Notes: generated from the sequence alone by a model not told the origin. A DNA stretch of 64,000 nucleotides from Fasciolopsis buskii (GCA_008360955.1 LUCM01006585.1:1-64000); one strand, 5' to 3'; counted from the first letter of the stretch, positions 10,991 through 24,777 are shown. A program made the numbers and translations.

Positions 10991-12436
10991 TAAGCAGAAG
11001 AACGATTAGGGTTTTCAACCAAAGCCTTTGGTTCGGACAAGAACCTGACCGCAAGGCAGCGCAGCATGGCTGAATGGAAGCCCATCTACTTGGATCAATT
11101 ATTGTTCTACTCGTTTGTTCGACTGAGCTGCTAACTCAGATCAATCCCCGACTTGGAGCACCAGCAGACTACTTCGTCAGGTCTCTACCCACTGACCTTC
11201 CAGGCACGATTGGATCTTCGATTTGAGATAAGCCATCCTGTATAGCTCGTTAGGTCATGGAGGCATGCGAGCCGTCACACCATATCAAGGTGTAGTCTTC
11301 TCATGACAATGCACGTGAAACTTGAGCAGATGATGAGGTAAGGGGCGGGTATGAAAAAGTGCAATGATCCAACAAATGAATACCCAGGTATTTTAACTCT
11401 GATTGACTCCAAAGAACAGGTTCATTTAAGAACCCTAAACGTGGCTGAAGCTAAACTCTGCAATGAATACCCTACATGGAGTTTGATTGAATCCGACTAG
11501 TTAGCAAGCCCTCAAACATGACCATCTGGGCTGATCCGGTCATCACTTTACAACCACGCATGCCAACAACGTCGACGAAGGAGAACGTGCTTTTAGTTTT
11601 CGGATCAAAACGTCTATCGAGTCAAGCGTGGTGCTGCTGTTTAAGCATGCAGAACAAAAGTCGTTCCACCCAATAGTGTAGGGCGTGGGAGCAACGCTCC
11701 ACGACGTAATTAATTGTCATTTAGGCAGGGTGACCCCATCTCAGTAAAAAACGACGAGATGATCAATCACGAATCACCCAACTAAGAAACGAAATGCTTT
11801 AAACCGTCAGACAGGTAAAGTCATGCCGGGCGAAAAAACAACCTGCATTAGGTATGGTAAGGCTTATTCGTCGTCTGTGCTAAACCGAAAGCGTGGAGAC
11901 AGCAACAGTCATCGGTTTGATCTTGGATATCAAGAGATTTGCCTTGTGAAAATTCTTTCACGCTTTTGTCATCTGATCCGTGATTCATTTTGATCTTATA
12001 TCAGTTTTTCTTGATAATTTTTGACGGCAAAATGCGATCACAGACTAAAATATGCACTCGTCCAAACGTACTGAATTTGTATCAGATACATTCTCAAGGC
12101 ATTTTTTGATTTCCGTACTCAATTTTTGATGCGACAGGGTCTCCAAAGTTTTCGAGTCAGTCATCAGGCGTCCCATAATCAGTTTGGTAGCGAAATTTGT
12201 GGTCAGTCAATGGTCTTTCTGCTTATCCGCTTTTATGGTAACCCTGACGCTGAGTTTGTACGTACCAGCCGGAGGCATTACTGTGACTGGTTCCTTATAG
12301 ACGGCCATTTTAGTCTGATTGTGAGTTGATGCTGACAGATGCACTTAATGAACTTCGGCACAGGTTGGTTTTTGTGCATTACTAGGCGGTCACATAACCC
12401 TTTCGAAGGCCCCTGCAATTGAAACTGAAACACTCT
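10991..12436. other. Possible LINE 5' region, otherwise nothing seen
   Basis: The part up to about 11350 has somewhat higher GC than its surroundings and lies directly upstream of the LINE frame, so it may be its 5' untranslated region. I see no tandem 5' repeats. From 11350 to 12436 nothing is recognisable. Confidence 0.3.
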
Positions 12437-12773
12437 CTATTGATAGGAACTTGAACTTCCAATGTCATTGTTACGAAGTTTGAAAATTGCGACATGAAAT
12501 TCAACCAACTGGATAACAATCTTCTCTCCTTCTGCTTCAGTAGGTTGAATTGACAAAAAGAAACGATCGGAAGATACTGAAAGACGATGCATTTCACTTG
12601 AAATACTGGGCCGTAAGGTCATTGCTTGACCAGTATCGCAATCTAATTCTAATATACTACATTGGAACAAATATTGATCTTTGGCTCCCGTCTTCATACC
12701 GACCGCTAGGTAAGTAAATTTACTAACAGAGCTTGAGAAGACGCGGCTGGTTTGTAATTCGGAGAACTTGATC
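12437..12773 (-). CDS. Possible minus-strand exon, unknown protein
   Basis: An open frame of about 110 codons begins after an acceptor-like TTAG (exon start 12773). It has a soluble, beta-strand-like composition (for example SKFTYLAVGMKTGAKDQY, ILELDCDTGQ, RFFLSIQPTEAEGEKIVI). A donor-like CTTCGTAAC occurs near its end. It lies on the same strand as the exon-like frames at 19401-19536 and 21725-21960, so all may belong to one large gene. No family was recognised, and the length is close to what chance gives. Confidence 0.22.
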
Positions 12774-12787
12774 CTAAGCATTTCCAT

Positions 12788-15700
12788 AAACTTCTAACCT
12801 CGTAAATTTCACCTTTTCTCTTTTTTAAATTGCCTCTGTAGTCAGGAGGCTTGCATCCGAAGCGACTTCAGCTGTGTTCTGTTACGGCGCTTGCCAGCGA
12901 GTCCATGCAAAGGGTATCCGATGAAAATTTTGTTACTTTTCAGGAATTGTGCGGTTTTCTCTAGCCTTAATAGATTGTTTTTTTGTCGCAATGTAGAGTT
13001 TGAGTGGGTTTCTTGACGAGTGACACTATATCAGATCGTCATATCCTTCCGGATTCTCGTAAACCGATATTTAAAAAAGTGGATCCTATTTTTTCGTAGC
13101 TATTTTGTGTTCATACACTTGTGAGTCACTAGCCAAAATCATTGGAAACGCGGAGTCATTGCTTTAAACTTTGTGAAATGACTTCTTATTTAGTAACTTG
13201 AATTCACTTCTGTTATAAGCCGTTAACTTTAATAACCCAAAATAATTATTGACGGTTTCGTGAAGCGGGTTAACTTTGCCAATGAATGAGGTGAAGACTA
13301 TATCTTTTTAATTAAATGTGAATAATTGTTTATACAAAAGATCAAACTAATATAAATGCTATGTTAACGGGTATGGTGTCTTGTTGCCGTTATCAATTGC
13401 AGTTCCATTTTTATAAATCTATCGCAGCTTTTGATTGACTCGAAGCTGTATGACACACGCATGTATGCACTCAATTTACCTCAAGCCAAAACTATTTTCC
13501 AACCGTAAGTGCGCAACAAGTAAAATAGACTTTCACTTTTGTTCGGCTAACTCTAATTTTTATACCCGTAAACCTTGCACTACCTTGTTCTAGTTTTGGT
13601 TCCAACCTCAGTTGAAATAAAAACGGAGTATTTTGATTCCGATTGACTTTGGAAAAGCAGAAATATTTCCGATTTAAGAATTCCATTGACTGGGACATCT
13701 AGCCTTATAACCTAAATTCTCCAGTCACTTCGCAGGGGAATCTCATGGACATTAACCCACCTATCTAATTTGAGACACTCGGGACACCCCGTTGGTTAGG
13801 GTTTCCGTACCATTCCTCCAGTTTCTGGACCCATCAAAGTGACTCATCTTTCACTAATTTTCTTACTCGAAGGACAGCATCTATCAACGGAGTCCCAGGG
13901 AATATAATCTGTTCAATCTCTGTCATTGCTTGGGTTTTTTACCCAAGGACCTAGGCCTTACCTTAAGACTACTTAAAGGATTAATCCATCATGTCTTAAC
14001 ACTACTGCGAAGATAACGCTGTTCAAACGCAATGTTTGGATATATTGCGTTCTCACCGGCCACGATTCTGAGCCTCATAGCAGGACCAATCTTGTTGCTG
14101 CTGTTCGATAATCGGATAGTCCCCAAAGCCATCGCTGTCCCAGAATAGTAAACGTCATGCAAGACTTCTGTATACGCAGCGGTACATCATGCGATGTGAC
14201 CACCAGGCGATAGGTGACGAATCAAATAAAAAACGTATCTACCCCTCTGCAAAAATTCCTCTTTTGAGTCATTGCAGTTTTTCACACATAACGTCAGAAA
14301 CAAAGATTTCCAGTCAAGTTAGTCATAGGTTGTTAATCCTCAATCCGTTTCCCCACGGTTCATTGTGGATAATCCTAAATTCGTGTAATAGTTATCTTTT
14401 CAACGGTTTCAAATGTCTGTGTTTTCCAGCTAGGAATGATATTATTCTGGTTGAAGACAGCGATGTTTCAACCTTTTTGCTCTCTGCGCTTCCGGTTTTA
14501 CTCATTTTACTCCGCTTGTGATTCTGGATGGTCGAATTATACCGTTTGCCTGATCTATTGTTCGTTATCCAAAGCTTTTTTGATTGTGTCAGGGTGCAAA
14601 TCCGTATGTTCCCAGGGGTTTTACCTGCTCACCACTTGAAACTCAAAAGATAAGACTTTACGAGTAATCTGTTGATGTATTTTCATTTAATACTCACAGT
14701 TGATCTGTTACTTTCAGCTCGCAAATAGCACGAATTTCACTTATCCACGTTAGTTTATAAATTCCATTCAAAGGTCTCAACAGCCAGTTTGATTCGTCTG
14801 TGAAACTAACATTCACAAAGGATGTGATGGTAGGACTGTCAGAAATATTAACATCCTATCAAACCTCCCGTTTTCGAGTAGTAAAAATGCTCAATCGCTT
14901 TTAGCTGATTTGAAAGGTTTATCACTGAACGGTATACCTTCCAGCAAAATTAGGATGTTATTGATTGCCTCCGTTATCAAGCTACTTGTCTTTTGAATTA
15001 GAGAAATTCTAAGTAGTTAACAGGCAACTCAACTCGTTAATAGCCTGTACATTTCTTTTGCTGAGATTCACGCTGAAGAATCCATGAAAAAACACGTCAT
15101 TTGGATTAGTTCAATTTCATTCGGAAGCGAAACAAAATGCTCCACTTAATAATCATTCCACAAATGATTCATGATGATGATCATCCGAAGGATGAGAATA
15201 ATGAAGATTCACTGATTAAAGATTCTGCTAAAGATTTGCACGAATTATACCACAAAACTGCCGTAGTTCTCACAAAAGAACATTTCCCTCGATCCGCTGT
15301 GGAACTGTTAGCTCATGGAAGCAAGCCAGCCAGCTTATAAACAGATAGTCCCCTGAGAGGAAAATGAATTTAATGCAATTAAACGATAGAGTATGAAACC
15401 AACATGCGCAGTACACTCAAAAATATCAGCGGTATGGCTCGATCTAAAACGGGACTTAGAAACTTTTGTAATGGAATTCTAATGTGAAAGCAACAGGCGC
15501 ATCAAATAACAACTTGACCAGATCTGGCGACTGGGACATGATGAAATCCGAAACCCAGATCAGGTGATGTTTTTACAATGTGAAATAACTAAATATCTGG
15601 GGCAGTAGCCGAGGCTAAATGGAGGAATGATTTTTTATCTGTCCAAAATATAAATTCATTCGAACAGTAAGTACGAAAAAATGAATTATTTCAATGAATA

Positions 15701-16800
15701 TACCATCAGGTTATCACAGCTGAACTAATTTTTGCAATCATTAACTTTTATGGAAAGCTTTTCATGCATTGCCAAGATGAATCAACATCGACACAAACCG
15801 ACACTTTGATGTGCAAATTCATTAAACTAATTTTGAACGTTACTTTGGATAATGTGCCTGTCAGTAAAATGCACATGAACTATAACAATAATACTTTTTG
15901 TTCGGTGTTCAGATACCAAATTTTGATCAGTTTGAAACAGGTGGTTTGGCGGGGCATGGGAAATTGTTGTTATCTGGTTCCATAATTTGGTCGAAAGCAA
16001 ATAGCGAGGTGAGAAACATAGTATTCTCTTCCATATAACCAGAAATCAATGCGTTTATAGGAGGTGCCATTGTCACACGGCCCGAAATTGGAGTACTTCG
16101 AAGGTATAAAGCACTCCAGGTTTGTGGAAAAGTTTTCCTCATTCACTGACAGATGGAAGACAAACTGAACGTTGGGCGACTAAGATGGATGCGGATTCAG
16201 TATGGTCGATTTGGTTATTGGTCACTTTTCTTTTGATGACATTTCATCAAAAGGAATTTACCAGTGTTCCCATGTAGTTAGGATATCATAAATCTGTCAG
16301 ACCGTACGTCAACTTACAAAGTCTAAACAGAATTTTGCAGAGGTCGGTAAAGAGTCGTGGGTGCTAATTAACGGTCCCTAATTTTAAACCAGGGTTCCGT
16401 CAATTTTCGTGGATTGATACAAAAAATGTTTTTTGTTTAAATGCCGAAAATTATCTTAACGGGTTGTCAAATGTTGCTTTACAAACACCAGATTACCATG
16501 TGTAGTTGCTTCACAGATGATTCTATCTGTAAATGGGATGACAGCAAGCTCTAGACTTTTGCTGAAATTCAATCTTTCAGGATCTAGCAATATTAATGTT
16601 GAAGTTGGAGTAACTCGTTCCATTGTTGCCTTTCGTGTCCACGTAATATGCAATTATGTATACCTATATGAGCTTGGTACTGCTTCAAAATTTCTGCCTT
16701 TTATAAAATAGAAATTCAATGAACGAGCAGTGTTGAAAACCAAGGGAACTTGGCGAAAACACGCCGATCTGAAAGTTTATTTGATCGTTGCGATCGCCAC
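12788..16800. other. No firm feature; weak minus-strand open frames
   Basis: Minus-strand frames at 13492-13698, 15927-16142 and 16456-16653 have protein-like stretches (for example MAPPINALISGYMEEN and LELAVIPFTDRIICEATTHG, the latter followed by a donor-like GTAATC). They share orientation with the exon candidates at 12437 and 19401. Each alone is within chance expectation. Confidence 0.25.
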
Positions 16801-16809
16801 TATCCTAGA

Positions 16810-16887
16810 TGAACTGAACTGGATTGACTTTTCGCTGAAGTAAACTGGACTGAATTGAACTGAACTTTTGCTGAATTGAGCTGAATA
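16810..16887 (+). repeat. Degenerate (A)CTGAA-type tandem repeat
   Basis: About 78 bp in which GAACTGAACTGG, GGACTGAATTGAACTGAAC and CTGAATTGAGCTGAAT recur with a unit of roughly five bases. It is a decayed microsatellite. No coding or binding role can be read from it. Confidence 0.6.
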
Positions 16888-19400
16888 CACGGAAGAAAAC
16901 AACTGATCAGTGTGATTTGCCTTATTGTTTACAAAGGGTGATCAGCACTTTTCAGAAATACTCATGGTATTCTTTCTAGGTCTTGGAGAATCCTTTTGTT
17001 GATTGATTTCGTGTATGGTTTGCTGTCCGTTTTGAAGCATGTTGATTTTGTGTCTTTGTTTAAAAGTAGGAGATTAGCCTGAAAAAAACTGGTCATTTTT
17101 CTTTGTCTACACTTAAGCGGTTTGCTTCTCCTTCGTTTGTGTCATTTTTTTATTCAGTCCACAGCTTACCACTTCTAGCTTTTGAAATCAAGAGAACGAA
17201 AAATGTGAAATTATTTTCTGTCTAGAAAGTCGCAACTATAATTTATTGAAACATCGATGCTCGGAATCGTCGTTCATTTCGAATAATTGCTACATATTCT
17301 GAGCACGATTGTGAGTACTCGGGTAAAGCGTTCAGCAATACCAAAATTGTCGTTTGAAAACAAAGAACATGAATGAAGCAAAAAACAATATTCACCTAGA
17401 TCTCATCCTCGAACCACCTCTCAGAACTGATACACTTTCACCCTAGAAGAGTGGCGCCATCCTCGCGCTTCTTGTCACAGCCAGATATTTTGGACAAAAT
17501 ATATATTGAATGACAAACAAACTATACACACATCTCCCTTTTTTACAAGTTGCATGCATATCGTGCTAGGAATTCTTCCCGCACCCCAAAGACAAACTGG
17601 TCGACAGATGAGTTTCAATTCTTGCGCAAACTGTCTCACTGATCAAATGGGAATAAATTAGGAAGATTAGGAATAAAATAGAAAATTAATAATAGGAGTG
17701 GACATTTCGAGAAGCTTTCTTATTTCATTTTCTAGGCCAAGATGACAAAGTTACGACAGAAGAAGCGCTTCTAGTTTGTGAAAAAACTAAGGGTAGAAAA
17801 TTTTGTCTGAGCTTCATTGACGTTAACCTGTTTAATTCGTGCAAAATGTTGTGATTGGTTTAACGCATCATCTCGAATGGTACAGATTAAAATGCAACGT
17901 GACGATAATGAAAACATCATGGGATGAGCGATATCACGAGATTGAAACACCAATTGTCATTTTTGTACAACATCAAGTAAGTAAAAGCCTGTCGGCGAAA
18001 AGTTGATCACATCGATCTCGAGTCTAGTATGAATATGACACACCTTTTATCTGCAACCGGTCCGTGAGAAATTAAGGCTCCAAGTCGTATTAGATCCAAA
18101 TGATGTGCGGAGTTCATCGAAAATGGATGCATAATGCGATTTGTTATATGCATTCATCAAGGGCACATCATTCTCCATAGAAGTCATGAAAAGTCACCTT
18201 GACAGTCTTTCGACTAGAAGCCTAAATGAGAAAGGGTATACCTGCTTACCAAAGAGTCGGCATCTTGTTACTTCCACCGGAAACGCTCGTGTTTGTTGAA
18301 TGCTCATCGTCGTAGGATTATGAACCTCAAAAGGAAACAAAAATGCGCCATGAAACCGGATTAAGAACAGTCAGTTAGCTAACACAGATTTTGATTACAT
18401 TGGAGGCTATTCATTATTCTTTGGGGGTAGAAGATTGTAGCATGGCAGTTTTGATGAAGCTAAGACCATCTACCATTTTTGACTGATTTGAGTATATTTC
18501 AGAGTTGATTTACTTTAAGCAACTAGTACAAAATCCGTTTTCTAAATTAAAAATCTGATGACCCTCTAAAATAATTTATGAAGTCTTCATTTCCGGAGGT
18601 GATGTTTAGGTTTATTTGCAGATGAGTTACCTTTACCCAAGACGTTGAGTTAGCGTTAAACAAAATAATTAACTAATAAACCGAAAAAAACAGCTGAAAT
18701 ATAAAGAAAAATTTTATTCATGGATTTTTTTCCCGAGTATGACCATTGGATCAGAAAATAGGCTTTGGACGCGAAAAGATATCTTCCATGTGTCGCAGCG
18801 AGTAGTAAACAATCACACAATGAAAGTATTTCGTAACTGTTTGTTTGGGCAGTACGAATTTCTCGAGCTTCTCCTCTCCTAGGCACAGAAGAAATTTAAC
18901 GAGTTGCCTGGTCTATAAAGAGTGAAAGGTTTGCAGTCATAAAATCCTCGATAAAGATCTTACACGGGAAATGTTGAAGGCAAATGTTAATCCAAATAGT
19001 TCTGTTCGCAAATGCACCGCTGAAAAAGGATTACCAAGCTAGAACACAATGCATTAAAAATGGTTCATATTGCCGTCATGTTTGGGGGCGGTGGGCCCTT
19101 TGAATTGCTGGAGTACCACTTGTCGGGGATCACTGGTAGATTATTTCAGATTGTGCACATATCTAATGTTCTGCGGTCCTAGAATATATCGCCTCACTTG
19201 TCTCAGTCTGTGTTATACCATTTTACGTGTTCCTGATATGTACCGTACATCAGACACGAGGTAAGTCGACCATCCAAAAAGTGTTAGATTCCTCTCGGAT
19301 TTGCAAAGACAAGGTGGAGAAGACATCTGTTGGACACCGAACCAGAAGTGTATGGATTAACAGTTTTTAAGATAGCCCTAGTAACACTGATGACTAATAC
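16888..19400. other. No firm feature; weak minus-strand open frames
   Basis: The frames at 17771-17953 and 18656-18886 (minus) are short. The second starts right after a good pyrimidine tract and CTAG at about 18880, where two of the three frames stay open for 40 or more codons, so the phase is uncertain. Nothing is recognisable by family. Confidence 0.25.
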
Positions 19401-19536
19401 CAAAGGAACACACAAAACGTTTTCCATTGCTGATGAATCCATAACAGTTCGCCTGTTGAAGCCCCAGTGATGTAAGCAATGTAATCTAGTGCTAATTATC
19501 CTGTTGTCTTCGACAAGAAAATTAATACGATACTCC
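19401..19536 (-). CDS. Possible minus-strand exon, unknown protein
   Basis: The 136-bp interval is bounded by an acceptor-like CCCAG and a donor-like TTTG/GTATTAG. It encodes 45 residues starting EYRINFLVEDNRIIS and ending SSAMENVLCVPL, with phase 1 at its start and phase 0 at its end. Composition is plausible for a folded protein. The upstream pyrimidine tract is weak. It may be an exon of the same minus-strand gene as 12437-12773. No family was recognised. Confidence 0.22.
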
Positions 19537-20927
19537 CTGGGATGTGCCAAACAATTTTCAAATTCATTTTACTTGCACACCTGTATCTGTTTTCCCAATT
19601 CCATGTTGACACATCCATCGATTCAAACCTACATCTCAGACCACGTAAACCTGGTCTATAGTCAAACTATTCATCTAACCGTTACCAGTAGTAGCTACAC
19701 ATTTTTCAACTTGCTGCTGAATACGATGTACGTATCAATGCTTGGAGGAGTGCGTCGAAAATAACGTTCTTCACTTCCGAAGCCGTATTCACAGATTTCA
19801 TGAAAACTCACCGTTTTTTTATTGTTGAAATCGTAAACCGACATTTTCGTATTTCATTTATATTCTTAAATTAGTTCGCTTTTGTCGTGGGTTTACATTA
19901 TACTCTTTGCCATGAAGTACGAGTAGGAATACGTTTTAGAATGAATAAAACTTTGATGGGCAAAGTCTTCATCTGTCCGATTGCAAACGGGACAATACGG
20001 ACCCAGTAACAATGATAATAGTTATTAGTAACAAATGAAGTTGGTCGCGTCTGGCAGGTTGATTTTTGAATACTCGGGAATGATATGAATAGCGTGATTT
20101 AACTTATTTCGAGAAGGTACGCCGGAGAATGGGCTATGAAATGTCACTTCAGTTAACTAATGGAATATTTGGTCAGAGATACGGAGACACGATGGAGAAT
20201 TATTGCAGTTTATTTAAAAACAAAACAATGCGTCCGCTTTCTGTATCTTTTTAAACCATGGTTTAGTTTGCATGAGTACTTTTGGAAATTGGTTAGTCAC
20301 AACCGAAAATAAACAGTTTAAGTCTTATAAGCGCAAAAATTATTCACGAACAATTCTATTTGTTGACGTTGCAATTTGATTAGATTCTTGTTGCCGAGTC
20401 CGTGCTCTATGATCTCGGCCACAGATCCATTGCCGTCTTATCATGATTGCATCGATTGACCCATGCCGTAGAAGTTTATATACTGGACAAATGAAGCCGA
20501 ATTTATGTCCGGGCCTTAGGGAAGGTTTGAAAAGCAGGTTTTGAGAAAAAATCTAATAAAATGTACGAAATGGGGTGGATTTCCAAAAAAACCCTTAGAA
20601 AATATATTCGGTCATAGATGTTCAAGCCTAAAGAGTTCAAAGCCTTCGGGGAAGTGCGTCCATGAAATGGTTTACTAGGAGATATTAACTTTTCCCCACG
20701 AAGTTAAATTAGCACTGTTCAACCAATTCATGTTATCCGGTACCCGAAGTAAATCGTAAAGTACCATCGGTGAGAGCCTCGACTAAGGAAAGATAATTGT
20801 TCATAAAATTTAGCCCTAATGCCAAAACATGTTTCGTCAAGCAAAAATCATTTCTGTTGAGTAATGGTTTCAGGACCACCAATCAGAAAGTACCTTTGCT
20901 ATGGCTGTGCGAAGAAAACAACGAATG
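19537..20927. other. No feature seen
   Basis: AT-rich sequence without a recognisable gene, repeat or RNA. The plus-strand frame at 19489-19764 shows nothing beyond chance. Confidence 0.4.
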
Positions 20928-21140
20928 AATTGTGAATGACATAATGTTAATAACCCAGCGTTGTTGGTAGATGTAACGCGCCAACATTTCGACTACCGTG
21001 GGTAGTCTTTCTCAAGGCAACTTTTACAATCCAATTTGATTGTAAAACTTGCCTTAGAAAGGCTGCTCACGGTAGTCGAAACGTTGGCGCATTGCATCTA
21101 CCAACAACCCTGAGCTATTAACATTATGTCATTCACAATT
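20928..21140 (+). mobile_element. Foldback (MITE-like) inverted-repeat element, copy 1
   Basis: The 213 bp fold onto themselves almost completely. The left end AATTGTGAATGACATAATG returns as its reverse complement at the right end (21122-21140). The arms then pair through the GTTGGTAGATG, CGACTACCGTG and TTTCTCAAGGCAA blocks to a central hairpin around CAATCCAATTTGATTG. There is no coding capacity. A second copy of exactly the same length lies at 25688-25900. The flank 21141-21176 matches, in reverse complement, the left flank of that copy, so the true element is longer and the two insertions are in opposite orientation. Confidence 0.88.
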
Positions 21141-21724
21141 AAAACCAAAACATGGCGCATCGATTTTTCGATGCACTCCTTATATCAACGGTTGAATATT
21201 TGACCGATTTTCAGTCGACAGATTATATCCAGTGTAAAGAAGTTTAGATTCAAACAGGAATTGTTGTTCTGCGTTCCACCACCTAAGGTCGAATAGATTC
21301 GAGATGGTCAAGCGTAATTAAAGATTTGCTAGTCCATGTTACTTAATCTTCGCATCTACAGATCGCATAAAAACGGCACCAGGATAAATCATGAACCATT
21401 CGGTAGGACGAAACCTGTATGGTGTGCAGTACATAGGTGTTATTGACCATGAATCGTTTGTCCCGTTGAACTGAGATGGCACCATCCCAGGTTTAAGATC
21501 GCGAGACCACGTTACTCAGTGTGGAAAAATCAAACTGGACCGATAAACCTGACATGCTAGTGAAAATATTTACAGGGGACTGAAATTCAACAAATACATT
21601 TATATGCGTTTGGGTGTCTGCGCCAATTCTGATTGGTAATGTTCTCGACTTTCACTTTTCCAAGCAGCATAGTGGATGCAAATTCTTAATCCACCGCCAA
21701 ATTCGCTTAAGTTGGTTTGCTAGG
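21141..21724. other. Element flank, then nothing seen
   Basis: The first ~36 bp, which include the small palindrome TCGATTTTTCGA, belong to the repeat shared with 25652-25687. The remainder shows no feature. Confidence 0.4.
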
Positions 21725-21960
21725 TCAATGTTGTTGCAAGATCAAAACTGATGATACTTGCACATGTTGGTGACATGTTCTGTTTAATTCTGCACTCATT
21801 ATTGCCTGCTGCATTAATTTTTGTAAGATTACTGTTTTGCTGCCAAGGATCGCTGGACAGCCTAACGTCGGCTGGTAAGTTTGCGCCCGGAGTGGACTGT
21901 ATACGAAATCGCGCGAGCTAACCTTACAGTGAAATTGTTTTGATGTAGTGTTCTTGCTAA
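21725..21960 (-). CDS. Possible minus-strand exon, unknown protein
   Basis: An open frame of about 75 codons after acceptor-like CTTTAG at about 21960. It contains SPLRAQTYQPTLGCPAILG and a helix-like KLMQQAIMSAEL. Internal donor-like sequences (TGTAAGG at about 21930, GTGCAAG near the 3' end) leave its extent open. It has the same strand as the candidates at 19401 and 12437. No family was recognised. Confidence 0.18.
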
Positions 21961-21976
21961 AGGTAGAACTAAACAA

Positions 21977-24551
21977 TACAGTATTGCAAAAATTTAAAAC
22001 AGACGCCAGAATTTTTCACTGGATTGGCCTGTCAAACAAAATTATTTGATGTTCAGGTACTAAGGATTTATTTGAGCTTATCTAACCGCTCAAAAATGCA
22101 AACGATTCAACATTGTGTTAGTGTCAGTTGACTGGTTAATTAAAGATTCTAGAAGTCAACAGATTTGGATCACACTTCCGGGCTAGGTAATTCTGGCAGA
22201 GTTATAGTAGAGGCACCACTTCTAATTGTGAGGAATTACCGAAGGCAATTTTCAGTCACTGCAGCCCAATAAAAACACTAGAGAGGAGCACGAGAAGATT
22301 TTCAAAGGATAATAATGTTTCTATTTCACTGTTGAGGTGCCTCAACCCGGTTAGTTGAAACGATGGCAATCAGACTTTCTGCTTGAATTGGAAGTAAACA
22401 TTCATGGAAGCAAATAATTTTGGTCGCGATTAATGAATAACAGACAAATTGCAATGTCAAATGAATCTGGGCCATTAAATGAAAGGTAACGTAAATATAC
22501 AAACTAAAAGCGGTAAATAAACTCTAAAATGCGGATAGATTTTGAACCAGATCATTACTAACACAGAATAGTCTTTAATTAGCACCGTTGTTACTTTTTT
22601 ATTCGAAATAGAACAAGTCTTTATTACTTCTCAAAAGCTATCGCGGCTATTTTAGGAACCACGTAAAGGGAAGAGAATGTGGGTGAATAATGATGGAGGC
22701 GTAACTGACACATTTGTGTACCCCGCTGTTAACCGTTTCCTTAATGGAGAAGAATTCACAGAAAATATGGATAGTTGCTGAATTCCACAAACGGTTTATG
22801 AAGAAAGGTCTTTAGCTTATTTCGGTGTCACTGACGGGGCTGACAAATCTTTTTCCGACTTTCGGATATAAAATCAAGCAAGGGAGTCAGCTCCCCGATG
22901 GGTCCACTTGGGAATAGGAAAATATGCTTACCTAAAACTTACCCGACTGAGGCGCACACATTTACTTATTCCTACTTCTACGTAAAATTTGGAGGAACCA
23001 CCGGACAAAAGGTTTAAAGAACCTAACGGTTTCTTCAATGTCCCTTGTTGAGTCTATTCGTGATTTCAGTCGTACGGCGCTAGCCACCTATTTGCGAATT
23101 TAGAAGACTTGTGAAAAATAGCTTCCTGAACAAACATTAAGCTTTTGGCTTGTAATTACAGAAATTTAACTCTCTCTTTCATTTTTTCGTAAGAAGTTAA
23201 AAAGCTTAATGGATTTTTTTATGGTATTTTCCTCTCATCCGAAGCAGGCATGCTTACAGAAGCTACCTATAGACGTCAGTCATTCTTAGTGCAATGTGAA
23301 TAAGGAAAGCCCGATGGCGGAATTTGCGTGACTGACCTATTCTAATTTACGATGATCTAGAAGACATTGGTCAAGAAATCAAGGGCAATGTCATACATTT
23401 CCAAGATTGACTGCTCAGATTTTGGACTAGGAAACAGTTTATCGTGAGCGGTATGAAAATGCTTTTCCATTACCAATTTCCCTAAGCAAAATGGGGACTA
23501 TTTGCATGCTGAGACTGTCACAACATATTGTTGTGAACAATGTTTCACTTTTTAGGTTAGACGTTTATGCTGACTTTCATATTTTCATGCATACTTGTTT
23601 TGCTCCACAGGATTCTTATAACTGATCATGGCGTTTGGATCGTAATTGCTTTTTATCGCATGTCCAAGTGGCATCATCAGGGACAAACATGCCGTGTCAA
23701 TATATTCTTCTCATCACGGAAGTCAGAAGACTGCCGTAAGGCTGTTTTATTCTCTCCAGGAATTATCAGTGGTGTATATCTAGCGTGGTTCATCCATACC
23801 TTGGGTCCGAAGTGAACCAGTATGAGTCGAAAGCAGTTGCCATGATTCCATTCTCAAAGGTTCTCGACTGTTCTTAAAGCGGTGATGCTGACTGGACTCT
23901 TGGGTTATTAGATTTGCATGACAGAGGATCATTTTGCACAAACAGAAAGACAGGATGATGGAATGTTTGTCTACATAAAACCAGTTTATTACAGACCACC
24001 CCAAGTAGCTAAATTTTGACCAGGAAGTCTATGCAATCAAAGATCGAAATAGCTGTGCAATGCCCTGAAGAATCTGGATGGTAAGATGTACATTGTCACT
24101 ACACACAGAAAATATGCCTTTTCCCAGTGGCACTTACCTTTCTTAGAATAAATAAGGAAGAAAGCGGCGTTACTTAATGACTAAAATAAAAATATTATGT
24201 TCTGCTCGACGATATACCAGTGCACCTAACACCAATCAACAATAGTTGTTGCCCACAACCTTTACTAGTTTAATTGATGGTTATTCTGTATTGCCGTTTA
24301 CCAGGTCAGCGGAAAAGAAGAGAGGAATTACTATTCCAGTTGCACTCAGTGCTGCAACGTGGCATATCGCTTCAGCAAAAAAACCGTAGTTCCTTTGCAA
24401 TATATTTTGCAGAACTTGTGATAGTGCCAGTTGTTGGACTACAAAAATGAATTAAAAGTGATTTGATTCTGTTGTGTCAAAAAGCAAATGTCACGAACCG
24501 GAATTGAATCAGGAAAATCATAGATGTTCATTAGCCTAATAACTATTGTTC
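21977..24551. other. No feature seen
   Basis: No recognisable gene, RNA or repeat. A plus-strand frame at 23567-23815 begins with a hydrophobic segment (MLTFIFSCILVLL) but has no supporting context. Confidence 0.4.
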
Positions 24552-24702
24552 AAAATAATAATTTTAGTAGTAGGAGATTGAATGTTTTCATGAAATAATT
24601 CACCATGTGATATCATCGCCCAACTCACCATAAAGAAACCATGGAAGCACTGTACAGCTGTTTCATCCTCGTTAGGAATCATGAGCAGTGCATATCCACC
24701 GC

Positions 24703-24777
24703 GCCCCAACTGGGACGCGAACCCGAACAAAGACGAACGATTGTGAGTCGAACGCCTTAGCCATTACGCTACCGGGC
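24703..24777 (-). ncRNA. tRNA-Val(CAC)-like SINE head, left arm of compound 1
   Basis: On the minus strand it reads GCCCGGTAGCGTAATGGCTA (acceptor 5' side plus box A), an anticodon loop CTCACAA with anticodon CAC, then a GGTTCG box B and a GGGGCGC end pairing with the GCCCG start. The anticodon stem has mismatches and the variable region carries a 7-bp insertion. It is a SINE head and not a working tRNA. Confidence 0.7.

Noticed and set aside
11711..11726. Shared 16-base string with 62643-62658 (ATTGTCATTTAGGCAG)
   Set aside because: The match does not extend on either side, so it may be coincidence or a tiny repeat relic.
24536..24730. 64-codon frame over the SINE, and the similar frame at 37844-38077
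   Set aside because: Both lie across the tRNA-like and adjoining repeat sequence; they are fortuitous readings of the SINE, although they look alike because the repeats are alike.
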